From positions 62,001-126,000 of the forward strand of contig NZ_QMHO01000010.1 in NCBI RefSeq assembly GCF_003313505.1: a stretch of 64,000 bases of DNA, written 5' to 3'. Positions 43,499-52,191 of this stretch are shown here, piece by piece (within the stretch, counting starts at the first letter, position 1; each line of letters starts with the position of its first letter). The translations under genes were made by a program, and so were the position numbers. The notes below the pieces were generated by a model, which did no database searches, was not told where the DNA came from, and saw only the letters and a program-made list of their open reading frames with translations. The stretch comes from Pedobacter nanyangensis. GTDB taxonomy: Bacteria; Bacteroidota; Bacteroidia; Sphingobacteriales; Sphingobacteriaceae.

Positions 43499-43996
43499 TT
43501 ACTTTTTAGTGAACTCGTATTTGTAAGAAATGATTACTTTACCATTGATGGATTTATTTTTGGTTAAGTAAAACTTACCGCTGCTTAAACCAGCATAAGA
43601 ACCCAATTTTAATATATTGGTTACTGTGCCATTTTTAAGGGTAATTGCGGACGGTGCTGTTGCATCATCTACCGTCCAAGTACCAGAAGTTAAATCTGCA
43701 ATTTTAGGCGCATTACCGTTGGTAATGGTAAAGGTTGTTGGTGTACCGCTAGCATCGCCAAGCAGCGCAATGGTTAAATCTTTGTAAGGATATATGCTGG
43801 TAATATCCAACTCCTTATAAGGAAATCCTTTGGTAGCTGCGTCCTGGTCTACCTGTGTAACCTTGGTTAAGCCCCAAGTTCCCTGCATTTGTTTTACTAC
43901 TTCCACTTTGGTTGTAATAGGGCCAAAGTCTTCTGGCTTGCATCCAAAAACGCTTAGGACAACCGCCAATACTGTAAAATATTTTAATGTCTTCAT
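43499..43996 (-). CDS. DUF5004-like lipoprotein of the sus operon
   Basis: 165 aa with lipobox SVFGC (about residue 19). The mature part is lipocalin-like in length and pattern (QMQGTWGLTKVTQVD at the start, GTWTVDD in the middle), as in DUF5004 lipoproteins that accompany SusCD systems. The gap to susD is 12 bp and to the next gene 4 bp. The function is unknown; an accessory surface role in sugar capture is inferred from context. Confidence 0.7.
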   Translation of the reverse strand: MKTLKYFTVLAVVLSVFGCKPEDFGPITTKVEVVKQMQGTWGLTKVTQVDQDAATKGFPYKELDITSIYPYKDLTIALLGDASGTPTTFTITNGNAPKIADLTSGTWTVDDATAPSAITLKNGTVTNILKLGSYAGLSSGKFYLTKNKSINGKVIISYKYEFTKK

Positions 43997-44008
43997 CTTT
44001 ATCTAAAT

Positions 44009-45379
44009 TTAGTTACAACCACCTTCTGGATTACGGACGAAAATGTCGCTGGCAGCCATTTCACCTTGAGGAAACTGTAAGATCATACCGCCACAGTTCC
44101 AAACAGCGCCACGTCTGTCGATGTTCTCACCTTTAGCGCCAATACGTTTAATTTCTGATAGTCGGTTACCTTCACCTGCCATTTCAATGCTACGTTCGAA
44201 CCTTGCATTGGTTCTAATTAAACTAGCGGATGAACCAGCTGGAATTGATTTGGTGCCTGCATAGGCCCGAGCTAAAATGTCATTGATGTCTTGAACAGCT
44301 ATATTTAAACTGGTGTTCAATTCTGCAGCCGACTCTGCCCTAATCAACTTCATGTCGGTTAAATAAAGTACGGGAATTTCAAAACGATCGCTGTTGTATT
44401 TTTTAATGGCGATAAAACCTGGATATTTCACGGTTTCGAACCATGCCTTCCTCACATCATTTGTGGTATTTACCGTATTCCAAAAAGCGGTATTAAAACG
44501 CAGGGTTGGCAAATTAAAATCCGATCGGAATTGGCCTCTCAACTCGCCACCCGCCTCAAACGTGCCCCTGCTGCTAATGATTTTGAAAATGCTTTCCTTT
44601 GATCCAGTTTCTGAAAATCTTGATGCGTAGGTATCTAATGTAAATTTATTAGAAGAGATTGCCTCGTTAGCGTATTTATATGCATTGGTGAAATCGTTCA
44701 TTTGGAAATACACCTTTGCTAACAATGCTTTAGCTGCCCATTTAGTAGCATATCCATCATTCTCATCTGGTAGTTTTACTTCTGCTATTTTCAAATCGGC
44801 AATGATTTGGTCATACACCTGTTTTACGGTAGACCTGAAACCTGCCACTGCTTCTGTCTTTAATCTCAACGGGACACCTAAATGACTATTATCTGCAGTA
44901 TAGCCGTAAGGTTGTGCCCACAACTTAGCCGCTTCGAAATGACTAATTGCTCTTACAAATCGAGCTTGTCCTTCTAGATTATCTTTAAGTGTATTTGCAA
45001 CAGCTAAGTTTTCTAGAACTACGTTAGCTCTATAAATAGATTGATAAATATCTCGATATAAATCATTTTTGTAAGCTCCAAAAACCGAGCTTCTTCTGCC
45101 ATAGATCTCGCCAAAATCTGCGCTTAGTTGCGAGCCGTCTAATTGGTCGGCAATTAGTTCATTCATGACTTGTATTTTACCGCCAAACATTGCACCACCT
45201 ACAATTTGGTACGCTCCATTCATCTCTTTAACTAATCCTTCTTGATCAGCTAAAGCAACTTCTTTAGTTATCGCATCCACTGGGGGTGCATCTAAAAATT
45301 TCTTACATCCTGTACCAAAACCTGCCACCACAGTAAGTACAATGAATGATTTCCATATATTGTTATACTCAATTTTCAT
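44009..45379 (-). CDS. susD: SusD/RagB-family nutrient-binding outer-membrane lipoprotein
   Basis: 456 aa with lipobox GTGC near residue 25 followed by KKFLDAPP, a typical SusD start. Tetratricopeptide-like helices include ALLAKVYFQMNDFTNAYKYANEAI, and the C-terminal RagB/SusD region holds DINDILARAYAG and ERSIEMAGEGNRLSEIKR. It caps the SusC barrel and binds maltooligosaccharides at the cell surface. It starts 20 bp after susC. Substrate assignment rests on the enzyme genes of the locus. Confidence 0.93.
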   Translation of the reverse strand: MKIEYNNIWKSFIVLTVVAGFGTGCKKFLDAPPVDAITKEVALADQEGLVKEMNGAYQIVGGAMFGGKIQVMNELIADQLDGSQLSADFGEIYGRRSSVFGAYKNDLYRDIYQSIYRANVVLENLAVANTLKDNLEGQARFVRAISHFEAAKLWAQPYGYTADNSHLGVPLRLKTEAVAGFRSTVKQVYDQIIADLKIAEVKLPDENDGYATKWAAKALLAKVYFQMNDFTNAYKYANEAISSNKFTLDTYASRFSETGSKESIFKIISSRGTFEAGGELRGQFRSDFNLPTLRFNTAFWNTVNTTNDVRKAWFETVKYPGFIAIKKYNSDRFEIPVLYLTDMKLIRAESAAELNTSLNIAVQDINDILARAYAGTKSIPAGSSASLIRTNARFERSIEMAGEGNRLSEIKRIGAKGENIDRRGAVWNCGGMILQFPQGEMAASDIFVRNPEGGCN

Positions 45380-45399
45380 TTCTTTAATGCTTTATTTGG

Positions 45400-48300
45400 T
45401 TAGAATGATGTTGTTAAACCGAAAGTGATTGATTTTTGCTGAGGTGTAGTCAAATAAGTAACGTTCGGGCTCATGTTTCTATCCTGCGGATTTTCGAAAT
45501 CACGGGCAATCTCAGGATCGCCACCTGGATACTTAGTGAAAGTCAACAAATTCATACCAGTTGCAAATAATCTCAAGTTCTGAAGTCTTAATTTGCTAAT
45601 GGCTTTGGTTGGCAAGCTATAAGACAATGTAATTTCCCTTAAGCGAACGAAAGAAGCATCGTACAGGAACATCGTAGAGTTGTATTGCCATTCGCTTGAT
45701 AAGCCCGGGTAATTGCTCGCGTTCATAGTTAAACGTGGAAACCTTGCTACGTCTCCTGGTTGCCTCCAACGATCTGCAATATCTTCCCTAATGTTCCAAT
45801 CTGTTACTACACCTAACTGGCGTTTTGCCGAACTGTCGTACAGGTTACCTCCAATTGCAAACGTAAATAAGGTATTTAATTCAAATCCTTTGTAGCTAAA
45901 TGTATTAGTTAAACCACCCAAATAATCTGGCAGTATCTTACCTACTGGTACTCGGTTATCTAACGAGAAGGTTTTTGTTTCAAAGCCATCCTTATCTAAC
46001 CAAATTGGCAAGCCGTCATTAGGATCAACACCTTTGTATCTTACCAGATAGTTTGTTCCAATTGGATAACCTACGGCGATACGAGTATCATTGGTACCAC
46101 CGCCAACAGCATCTGGACTGTAACCGCCCAAACTTAAAACCTCGTTGAAATTCTTAGAGGCATTGAAACGAGTAACCCATTTGAAGTCTTTAGTTTCAAC
46201 ATTAACAGTGTTTAATGCAAATTCGTAACCTTCATTTAGAATTTCTCCAACGTTAATCCATGCGCCATCAAATCCTGTTGATGGAGAAATAGCACCATTC
46301 AGCAATGCATCCGTTGTTTTTTTACGGTAGTATGAAAACTCACCGCTAATTCGCCCATTAAATAATCCAAAATCAATACCAAGGTCCAAGTTTTGACCTT
46401 CCTCCCATTTCAAATCTGGGTTTTGAACGTTTTTTGGAAATAATGTAGGGCGGCCGTTGTATGGCGAACCTGCTGTAAACTGTTGAAAATACTCACCACT
46501 TGGAAAGTTAGAACTTCCCACTAAACCGTAACTAGCCCTCAATTTCAAATTACTGATAACCTTATTATTTTTCAAGAAATCTTCCTGACTGATATACCAC
46601 GAAGCAGATCCTGAAGGGAAGTAACCGTATTTATTGTTAGGACCGAACTTAGATGAACCATCTCTACGTATTACACCTTGTAAGTAATATTTATCTTTGT
46701 ATGAATAGTTGATACGGCCAAACACAGATGAAAATCTGTCTCTACCAATTCCATTAAAATAATTTAAACTGTTGCTGGCAGCAGCTGCATTTAAGGCCTG
46801 ATAATAGCTAGCCCTATCCACATCAAATCTAGCGTCTGCATCTCCAAAAATACCATCTCTGTATAAGCGTCTATCAGAGAACTGAGTTTCTATACCCGCT
46901 AAGAAGGTGATTTTATTGTTTGTATTTAACGCCCAATCGTAAGTTGCCGTTCCAGTTACTGTTTTATTAAAAACCTGCACTGGATAAGTAGAGGCCTGTC
47001 CTCTGGTTCTATTTACAAGTTCAGCAGGTGAAAATACGTTGTCTTGAATGTCCAAATTATCCATGTTACCAATAGCTTTTAGGCTAAGGTTTTTAACAGG
47101 CTTCAATTCGAAAGTTACACCACCGATTAAACGTTTGTTGATTGTTTTCCAATCTAGTAATCCGAGGTTTCTTGCCGGATTTGCTCCGTTAGAAAAGAAG
47201 CTACCATCAGCATTGTACACAGGAAAAATTGGTAATGCGGTAGACATCGCTTCTCCCAAGCCACCAGACCAAGCCGCATTTACACGATTGTTAGTACCGT
47301 TATCGTAGGCGAGGTTAATGTTCGTAGCAAAATACGAGGTTGGTTTTACATCTACGTTGGCTCTAAAACCATAACGCTCATATGAATTTCCTTTTAGGAA
47401 GCTATTGTTATCGCTGTAGTTGGCAGAGAAATAAGTACTAATTTTCTCTGAACCTTGATTTATAGAAATTGACTGGTCGTTAGATTTTCCGGTTTCAGTT
47501 ACAATTCCCCACCAATCTGTATTGTTTTGGCGAGCTTGGTCCCAAGTTAAGCCGCCCGGCAAAGGTGCTAAGCCAGTGTTGCCATCGTTGGTCCAAGCTT
47601 CTTGACGTAATGACAACCATTCCTCGCCTGTGGCAAAAGTTGGCTTATTGGCATACGTGCTTAAACCGTATTTACTAGAAAGTGTTACCGTTGGCTTTTT
47701 GCCCGCTTTTCCTCTTTTTGTAGTAATTAAAATTACACCGTTAGCACCTCTAGATCCGTAAATACCAGCTGCAGCGGCATCCTTTAAGATCTCAATAGAT
47801 TCAATGTCGTTTGGATTGATGGTGGCTAGTGGATTTTGGTTCATTGCGCCACGATTTCCACCGATGAACGGATCAGCAGTGATTGGAATACCATCTAGCA
47901 CATAAAGCGGATCGCCACCTGCACTGATTGAACCGATACCCCTGATACGTATTACCGAGCCGCTACCTGCTAAACCACTACCCTGAGTAACCTGAACGCC
48001 AGGCGCCTGGCCTTGCAAACTAGCTTCGAAACTTGGTGTTGGCAATGCGGTTATTTTTTCTCCAGTAACTTTTGAGATAGCCCCAGTAACCTGACGTTTA
48101 GTTTGGGTGCCGTAACCTACAATCACTACGTCGTCTAACATTTGGTTGTCAGACTGTAAGGTCAAAGTCACTTCTGTTCTGCCGGACACCTTTACAACGC
48201 GCTCTAAGGTTTTGAAGGCGATTGAACGTACCTCTAAGGTCACATCACCGTTGGTTAAGCCACTAATCTGAAACACGCCATCGTTATCAGTAGAAGTTGC

Positions 48301-48459
48301 TTTTGTTGTTCCTTTAATAAAAACAGAGGCACCGGGCAAAGGCTGACCCGTATTATCAAGCACCTTTCCAGAAATTACTCCGGTTTGCGCCTGAACCTGC
48401 AACGCTACTAGCATCAGTAGCATCAAAAGCCCCCGTTTTAGCAAGTAAAATATTTTCAT
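45400..48459 (-). CDS. susC: SusC/RagA-type TonB-dependent receptor for maltodextrin
   Basis: 1019 aa, full length for the family. Signal peptide (LLMLLMLVALQVQAQ), CarboxypepD_reg-like domain (about 26-100, GVISGKVLDNTGQPLPGASV), plug domain (about 110-225, VIRIRGIGSISAGGDPLYVLDGIPI and IESIEILKDAAAAGIYGSRGANGV), then the 22-strand barrel ending in an aromatic FGLTTSF. It imports oligosaccharides across the outer membrane using TonB energy. It is the first gene of the maltodextrin operon, 428 bp downstream of the LacI gene in the same direction. Two LacI-type palindromes lie upstream. Confidence 0.95.
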   Translation of the reverse strand: MKIFYLLKRGLLMLLMLVALQVQAQTGVISGKVLDNTGQPLPGASVFIKGTTKATSTDNDGVFQISGLTNGDVTLEVRSIAFKTLERVVKVSGRTEVTLTLQSDNQMLDDVVIVGYGTQTKRQVTGAISKVTGEKITALPTPSFEASLQGQAPGVQVTQGSGLAGSGSVIRIRGIGSISAGGDPLYVLDGIPITADPFIGGNRGAMNQNPLATINPNDIESIEILKDAAAAGIYGSRGANGVILITTKRGKAGKKPTVTLSSKYGLSTYANKPTFATGEEWLSLRQEAWTNDGNTGLAPLPGGLTWDQARQNNTDWWGIVTETGKSNDQSISINQGSEKISTYFSANYSDNNSFLKGNSYERYGFRANVDVKPTSYFATNINLAYDNGTNNRVNAAWSGGLGEAMSTALPIFPVYNADGSFFSNGANPARNLGLLDWKTINKRLIGGVTFELKPVKNLSLKAIGNMDNLDIQDNVFSPAELVNRTRGQASTYPVQVFNKTVTGTATYDWALNTNNKITFLAGIETQFSDRRLYRDGIFGDADARFDVDRASYYQALNAAAASNSLNYFNGIGRDRFSSVFGRINYSYKDKYYLQGVIRRDGSSKFGPNNKYGYFPSGSASWYISQEDFLKNNKVISNLKLRASYGLVGSSNFPSGEYFQQFTAGSPYNGRPTLFPKNVQNPDLKWEEGQNLDLGIDFGLFNGRISGEFSYYRKKTTDALLNGAISPSTGFDGAWINVGEILNEGYEFALNTVNVETKDFKWVTRFNASKNFNEVLSLGGYSPDAVGGGTNDTRIAVGYPIGTNYLVRYKGVDPNDGLPIWLDKDGFETKTFSLDNRVPVGKILPDYLGGLTNTFSYKGFELNTLFTFAIGGNLYDSSAKRQLGVVTDWNIREDIADRWRQPGDVARFPRLTMNASNYPGLSSEWQYNSTMFLYDASFVRLREITLSYSLPTKAISKLRLQNLRLFATGMNLLTFTKYPGGDPEIARDFENPQDRNMSPNVTYLTTPQQKSITFGLTTSF

Positions 48460-48501
48460 ACTTTGGCTTAATTTGATTAATAAATTTGGTTAGAGTTTTA
48501 G

Positions 48502-48516
48502 TTAAAATACACTAAG
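48502..48516. repeat. 15-bp direct repeat TTAAAATACACTAAG, copy 1
   Basis: TTAAAATACACTAAG is found here, 43 bp upstream of the susC start, and again at 48821-48835. An 11-bp inverted copy (GTGTATTTTAA) is at 48704-48714. The spacing places copies on both sides of the two palindromes. It may be a second regulatory element of the susC promoter region. Confidence 0.5.
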
Positions 48517-48740
48517 CACTAATTTACAAGTAGAAAGTAGTAATCAAAATTTATTTTAAAATTAATTTTCACCTACCAAAACCAGTTATTTATTTTTCCT
48601 AAAAAACACACTTAGCAAAGAAATAATTAAAGTAAATAATGCCTAAATAAAAAATATAAATAACTTATAATCAATATTTTAATATAAATAAAATAAAAAC
48701 AAAGTGTATTTTAAACACTTAGTATTTTCATACACTAATT

Positions 48741-48758
48741 AACGGGAACGTTCCCGTT
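48741..48758. promoter_or_regulatory. LacI-type operator palindrome 1
   Basis: AACGGGAACGTTCCCGTT is a perfect 18-bp palindrome with a central CpG step, typical of LacI/GalR-family operators. It shares the core CGGGAACGTTCCCG with the site 38 bp further on. It lies 282 bp upstream of the susC start and is the expected target of the LacI-type regulator at 48888-49898. Confidence 0.8.
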
Positions 48759-48780
48759 TTTTAAGAGATAATTTGATTGC

Positions 48781-48806
48781 TTTTTTCGGGAACGTTCCCG
48801 AAAAAA
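48781..48806. promoter_or_regulatory. LacI-type operator palindrome 2
   Basis: TTTTTTCGGGAACGTTCCCG followed by AAAAAA is a perfect 26-bp palindrome with the same 14-bp core as site 1. The two core centres are 44 bp apart, about four helical turns, suitable for cooperative binding or a small loop by a dimeric or tetrameric regulator. Confidence 0.8.
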
Positions 48807-48820
48807 AACGATAATTCTTC

Positions 48821-48835
48821 TTAAAATACACTAAG
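48821..48835. repeat. 15-bp direct repeat TTAAAATACACTAAG, copy 2
   Basis: Identical to 48502-48516. It lies 15 bp from operator 2 and 53 bp before the end of the LacI gene. See copy 1 for the third, shorter inverted copy. Confidence 0.5.
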
Positions 48836-48887
48836 TGAAGAAAAAAATTGAAAAATTAAACTCAAAAAAGTTTCGCAAAAAACTTGA

Positions 48888-49898
48888 TTATTTCGCAGTA
48901 GACTTACGACTGTAAAGCTTTGACTTGAGCACCACTTCTTGGATAGTTTCTACAGCCTCTTCTCCTTCCAAAATATTGAAAAGTAACTGTGCCGCCTGCG
49001 CACCTATTTCTGTGGCCGGTTGTGTCATTGTTGTTAACGATGGATTAAGCAAAGGGGCTATCTCAAGGCTCGAAAAACCTATTACTTTGAGATCTTCAGG
49101 AATACGTATTTGCAAATCGAAACAAGTATAATAGGTAGCGAACGCCAAGCGTTCTACAGCAGCAAATATCCCATCTGGTTTCAATTCTTGCAGCGCTGTC
49201 TTAATAATTAGTGCGTTTTCCTCGTAACTGTTACTACAATCTACTACCAACTTCTCATTAAATGGAATATTGTATTTGCCCAAGGCATCTTGGTAGCCAC
49301 TCATACGTGTTTTACCGATACTTAGATTTTTGTTTACTACCAGGTAACCAATTCTTTTGCAACCCTGCTGTATTAAATGTTCCGTAGCTTTAAAGCTGCT
49401 GTCATAATCATTTGTAATTACCCTTGGCACTTCAATATCCTCGTAAATTCTATCAAAAAACACTAAAGGTAAGCGCTTTGGGCCCAAATTGTTCAAATAT
49501 GCATGATCATTAGCTTCACCAGAGGCAGACATGATGATGCCATCAGCCCTACCATTGTGCAAGTGCCTGATAAAATCTACCTCTTTTTGGTAGTCATCAT
49601 CTGTTACGTAAATTAAAATGTGGTAGTCGTGTTTACGGGCAATACGCTCTATACCATGTATGGCTTGCGAAAAATAGTTATTGGCCAGCTCTGGAACAAT
49701 GATCGCAATAGTGCGACTTTTTTGCTCCCTTAAGTTGCTAGCGTAATGATTGGGTTGGTAGTTTAGCTCACGAGCCTTCGCCAATATCCTTTCTTTGGTG
49801 TGTGGTTTAATATCACTGTGATCCCTAAAAGCCCTAGACACTGTAGACTTTGAGAGATTAAGCGCCTCCGCCAACTTTTTGATATTGATACGATCCAT
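48888..49898 (-). CDS. LacI/GalR-family regulator of the maltodextrin locus
   Basis: 336 aa. The N-terminal HTH and hinge are clear: INIKKLAEALNLSKSTVSRAF and KERILAKARELNYQPNHYASNL (residues about 3-60). The C-terminal periplasmic-binding-protein-like domain follows (TIAIIVPELANNYFSQAIHGIE, then GRADGIIMSASGE and LKVIGFSSLEIAPLLNP). It should bind the two CGGGAACGTTCCCG palindromes between its own 3' end and susC, and respond to maltose or a derivative. It is transcribed in the same direction as susC. Confidence 0.92.
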   Translation of the reverse strand: MDRINIKKLAEALNLSKSTVSRAFRDHSDIKPHTKERILAKARELNYQPNHYASNLREQKSRTIAIIVPELANNYFSQAIHGIERIARKHDYHILIYVTDDDYQKEVDFIRHLHNGRADGIIMSASGEANDHAYLNNLGPKRLPLVFFDRIYEDIEVPRVITNDYDSSFKATEHLIQQGCKRIGYLVVNKNLSIGKTRMSGYQDALGKYNIPFNEKLVVDCSNSYEENALIIKTALQELKPDGIFAAVERLAFATYYTCFDLQIRIPEDLKVIGFSSLEIAPLLNPSLTTMTQPATEIGAQAAQLLFNILEGEEAVETIQEVVLKSKLYSRKSTAK

Positions 49899-50159
49899 TT
49901 ATAATTTACCAAAATTATCTTGAAACAAAGATAAACCTTGAAATGGATATATCAACAGTTAAATCTTCATCGATAAGCTTTGTAATTAGGTTTGAAAAGG
50001 TTATCTGCTGAAATTTCTGGGATCTCAAATTATAAATATTGCTTTATCTGTGGGATGAGTTTTCCAAAGCTGAAAAATTAGCTGGATGGCGAGTTTGGGA
50101 CGAAAGGTGATAGATACTTTTGACAAAATCTATAACCTATTAAAGTTTTTTTCAAAAAA

Positions 50160-50306
50160 CTATTTACAAGCCATTCTATAAAGAAAAAACATCCAAACCA
50201 CAAAACCAACTATAAAGGCAGGCAAAGGGTTTTCCATGGTAAGACCAGAGAGAAACGCTCCTGTAGCAACAATACAAGTCAAAAAAAATAGAATGAGATT
50301 TTTCAT
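50160..50306 (-). CDS. 48-aa two-helix membrane protein
   Basis: ATG at 50304-50306. The sequence is almost entirely two hydrophobic helices (NLILFFLTCIVATGAFLSG and PLPAFIVGFVVWMFFLYRM) around a short ENP turn, with a basic end. It lies 34 bp after the hairpin that closes the integrase gene on the same strand. The function is unknown. The remaining gap, 49899-50159, holds no other feature I can support; the LacI promoter should be at its left edge. Confidence 0.5.
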   Translation of the reverse strand: MKNLILFFLTCIVATGAFLSGLTMENPLPAFIVGFVVWMFFLYRMACK

Positions 50307-50339
50307 GATATTAAAATTTAATACTTTCATTTATTAAAA

Positions 50340-50377
50340 ACACCTTCATGGCTAAGAAATAAAAGCCATGAAGGTGT
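50340..50377. terminator. Perfect 14-bp hairpin after the integrase gene
   Basis: ACACCTTCATGGCT (50340-50353) and AGCCATGAAGGTGT (50364-50377) pair perfectly around a 10-nt loop. It lies 40 bp beyond the integrase stop and is followed, on the minus strand, by TTTTTAATAAATG. It is likely the integrase transcription terminator; the symmetrical form could serve both strands. Confidence 0.7.
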
Positions 50378-50417
50378 AACATTTAAACTGCTATTTTTAT
50401 TTGCTTTATCTTCTTTT

Positions 50418-51683
50418 CTAGGTCACCTTCTTTTTATCTAACTTTCTTAAAAGGCTGATAACACTTATCTGTACGCGGTCGACAATTCGCCAATCTTTTG
50501 CAATGTAAATATCAGTTGTAGTATGCTCATTATCTACATGGTTCAACGCTTGTGCCACATCATCCTTACTCATTCCACCGGAATTGCGGGCAATAGTTGC
50601 AAAAGTGTGCCTTGCCCAATAAAGTGTTAGTTCTTTAAGGCCTGTAAGAATTCTCAGCTTTTTCATTCCCATTGATAGAGCTTTATTTAGACCATCAGAA
50701 TTTATATAGCGGGTAGAAAGTTTTCCTATATATTTTTGGAGCAGTGGTTTGGCTTCATCTATAATTTTTATGCTTATAAAAGCACTGTCTTTTCGCTTGC
50801 CCCTAGTTTTGGAACGGTTATATTCTAATCTGCCATTTCTGATATTTTCTTTGGTCAGCTGATAAAAATCCACTGCATTTGTTCCACACAGATAAAACGA
50901 AAGCATATAAAGCTCCTTTGCCATTTCTGCACGGCTTCCCATTTCGCTTTTGCAGTCTCGAATTATTCTTATCTGCTCTAAAGTATTGTTCCTTTTTTTA
51001 GTAAGTGGTGGAGAACCAATCTTATATTTTTTGAATGGGTAATGCTTGATCCGGTATATGCCTAAGTCCTCATTATTATATTTATTGCGTGCAGCATTGA
51101 ATAGGGTGCGTAAATCACGCATGTGGTTGTGAAGTCCGCTGTCAGAAACTCCCTTTGCTGTTTTCTTGGTAATAATGCTTTTCTGTCCATTCGGGCGCTC
51201 CATCGTACGTTCGCTTCGCAAAAAGCGCTCATAATAAATAAGCATATTGGAATTGATTTCCGTTATCGAAACAGATTCCCTTTTAAAATAATCAATGAGG
51301 CTATTGCGGACTAAGCGGAAGTTATGGGCCGTCGCCTTTCGTCCTTCTTTGACAGTTTGAGCCATGTGTTCAGCACAAAATTTGATAAAATCAACATCGT
51401 CATCTATTTCGCAGAGGTAGTTCTTTAATGTTTCAGCAGTAAAAAAGTCTAGCCTTTCTCCTAGTTCGCTGATGATCTTTCGATAGCCCCTAAGTTGTTG
51501 TTCTACTAAATCATTAACAAAAATGTCTTTGATCTTCATTTTTGTAGTCAGTTGCTTTTTGACTACATAGTGTACAGTGTCGATGTACTTTCTTTGGGCC
51601 TTGTGATGGACACAGATTTTTACATTGAAGGTGCCATCTGTTTTTTTGTGGTGTTCGAACACCTTGGCGCTAACGGTTGCCAT
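50418..51683 (-). CDS. Tyrosine recombinase/site-specific integrase
   Basis: 421 aa from the ATG at 51681-51683 (MATVSAKVFEHHK). The frame is open back to 51875, but that part overlaps the tRNA terminator. The Arm-like N-terminal domain (about 1-95) is followed by a SAM-like core-binding domain (about 100-205) and the catalytic domain (about 230-421). The catalytic box II reads WARHTFATIARNSG and the Tyr is in TTTDIYIAK. The usual first Arg is absent (LCGTNAVDFYQL), as in a known Bacteroidota subgroup. It lies directly beyond the 3' end of a tRNA gene, the standard place for an island integrase. No matching att repeat is visible in the window. Confidence 0.9.
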   Translation of the reverse strand: MATVSAKVFEHHKKTDGTFNVKICVHHKAQRKYIDTVHYVVKKQLTTKMKIKDIFVNDLVEQQLRGYRKIISELGERLDFFTAETLKNYLCEIDDDVDFIKFCAEHMAQTVKEGRKATAHNFRLVRNSLIDYFKRESVSITEINSNMLIYYERFLRSERTMERPNGQKSIITKKTAKGVSDSGLHNHMRDLRTLFNAARNKYNNEDLGIYRIKHYPFKKYKIGSPPLTKKRNNTLEQIRIIRDCKSEMGSRAEMAKELYMLSFYLCGTNAVDFYQLTKENIRNGRLEYNRSKTRGKRKDSAFISIKIIDEAKPLLQKYIGKLSTRYINSDGLNKALSMGMKKLRILTGLKELTLYWARHTFATIARNSGGMSKDDVAQALNHVDNEHTTTDIYIAKDWRIVDRVQISVISLLRKLDKKKVT

Positions 51684-51827
51684 AATCCTTGAATTTAGCA
51701 CGTAAAAAGTTCGTAACCATTTCGTAACGTTTTTGCGTGGAGTTAAACAAAAAATTATGTAAAACCTGCTTTCAGGGGGCTTCCTGAAGCATAGTTGCCG
51801 ACGGTAATCGGCATCAGAAAAAATAAA

Positions 51828-51862
51828 AAAACCGTCCTCAAATTTCTTTGTAAGACGGTTTT
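51828..51862 (-). terminator. Rho-independent terminator after the tRNA
   Basis: On the minus strand AAAACCGTC and GACGGTTTT pair (9 bp, 17-nt loop), followed by a T-rich tail. It starts 5 bp beyond the tRNA 3' end, so it terminates the tRNA transcript. Confidence 0.75.
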
Positions 51863-51866
51863 GAAG

Positions 51867-51940
51867 TGGGCCCACCAGGACTTGAACCTGGGACCGACGG
51901 ATTATGAGTCCGGCGCTCTAACCAACTGAGCTATAGGCCC
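51867..51940 (-). tRNA. tRNA with CAU anticodon (elongator Met, or Ile after lysidine modification)
   Basis: A complete cloverleaf is readable on the minus strand: acceptor GGGCCTA with TGGGCCC, D arm AGCTCAGTTGGTTAGAGC, anticodon loop CTCATAA with a CCGGA/TCCG(T) stem, and T arm CCAGGTTCAAGTCCTGG. The discriminator base is A; CCA is not encoded. The CAU anticodon and the TAGCTCAGTTGGTTAGAG D arm fit elongator tRNA-Met. tRNA-Ile2 shares the anticodon and cannot be excluded by eye. The 3' end faces the integrase gene. Confidence 0.93.
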
Positions 51941-51998
51941 TTACACTATTTTTAGCTGTCTGCGTGAGACAAACTTAGACAAAATTTTTCGAGTTGGC

Positions 51999-52045
51999 AA
52001 ATTCTTTTCCCCTTTGAAAGACCCTCAAAGGTTTGGGAAGAATTT
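51999..52045. repeat. Long imperfect inverted repeat between tRNA and its decayed copy
   Basis: AAATTCTTTTCCCCTTTGA at 51999-52017 and TCAAAGG...GGGAAGAATTT at 52025-52045 pair with a few mismatches. It may be a terminator or a recombination-associated dyad; it lies exactly between the intact and the decayed tRNA copies. Confidence 0.4.
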
Positions 52046-52085
52046 AAGTTCAAAAAAGCTTGTTTTCAATTCTATAGTCCAGATA

Positions 52086-52125
52086 ATTATGAGTCTTCTA
52101 CTCTAACCAACTGAGCTAATGGCCC
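52086..52125 (-). pseudogene. Decayed 5' half of a second CAU tRNA
   Basis: These 40 bases match the 5' half of the tRNA at 51901-51940 at 33 of 40 positions. The D arm (AGCTCAGTTGGTTAGAG) and the anticodon loop core (ACTCATAAT) are kept, but the anticodon stem is broken, and no variable loop, T arm or acceptor 3' strand follows. It is therefore a tRNA fragment, probably left by integration or excision of an element at the neighbouring tRNA or by tandem duplication and decay. Confidence 0.7.
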
Positions 52126-52191
52126 TGCTAAAACACTGTTAGGTTTTGCGAGTGCAATGTTACATATTTGCATCGAATTTTGGAACAATAA

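Noticed and set aside
51684..51875. N-terminal extension of the integrase to 51875
   Set aside because: It overlaps the tRNA terminator and the tRNA 3' end and has no integrase-like sequence; MATVSAKVFEHH is the natural start.
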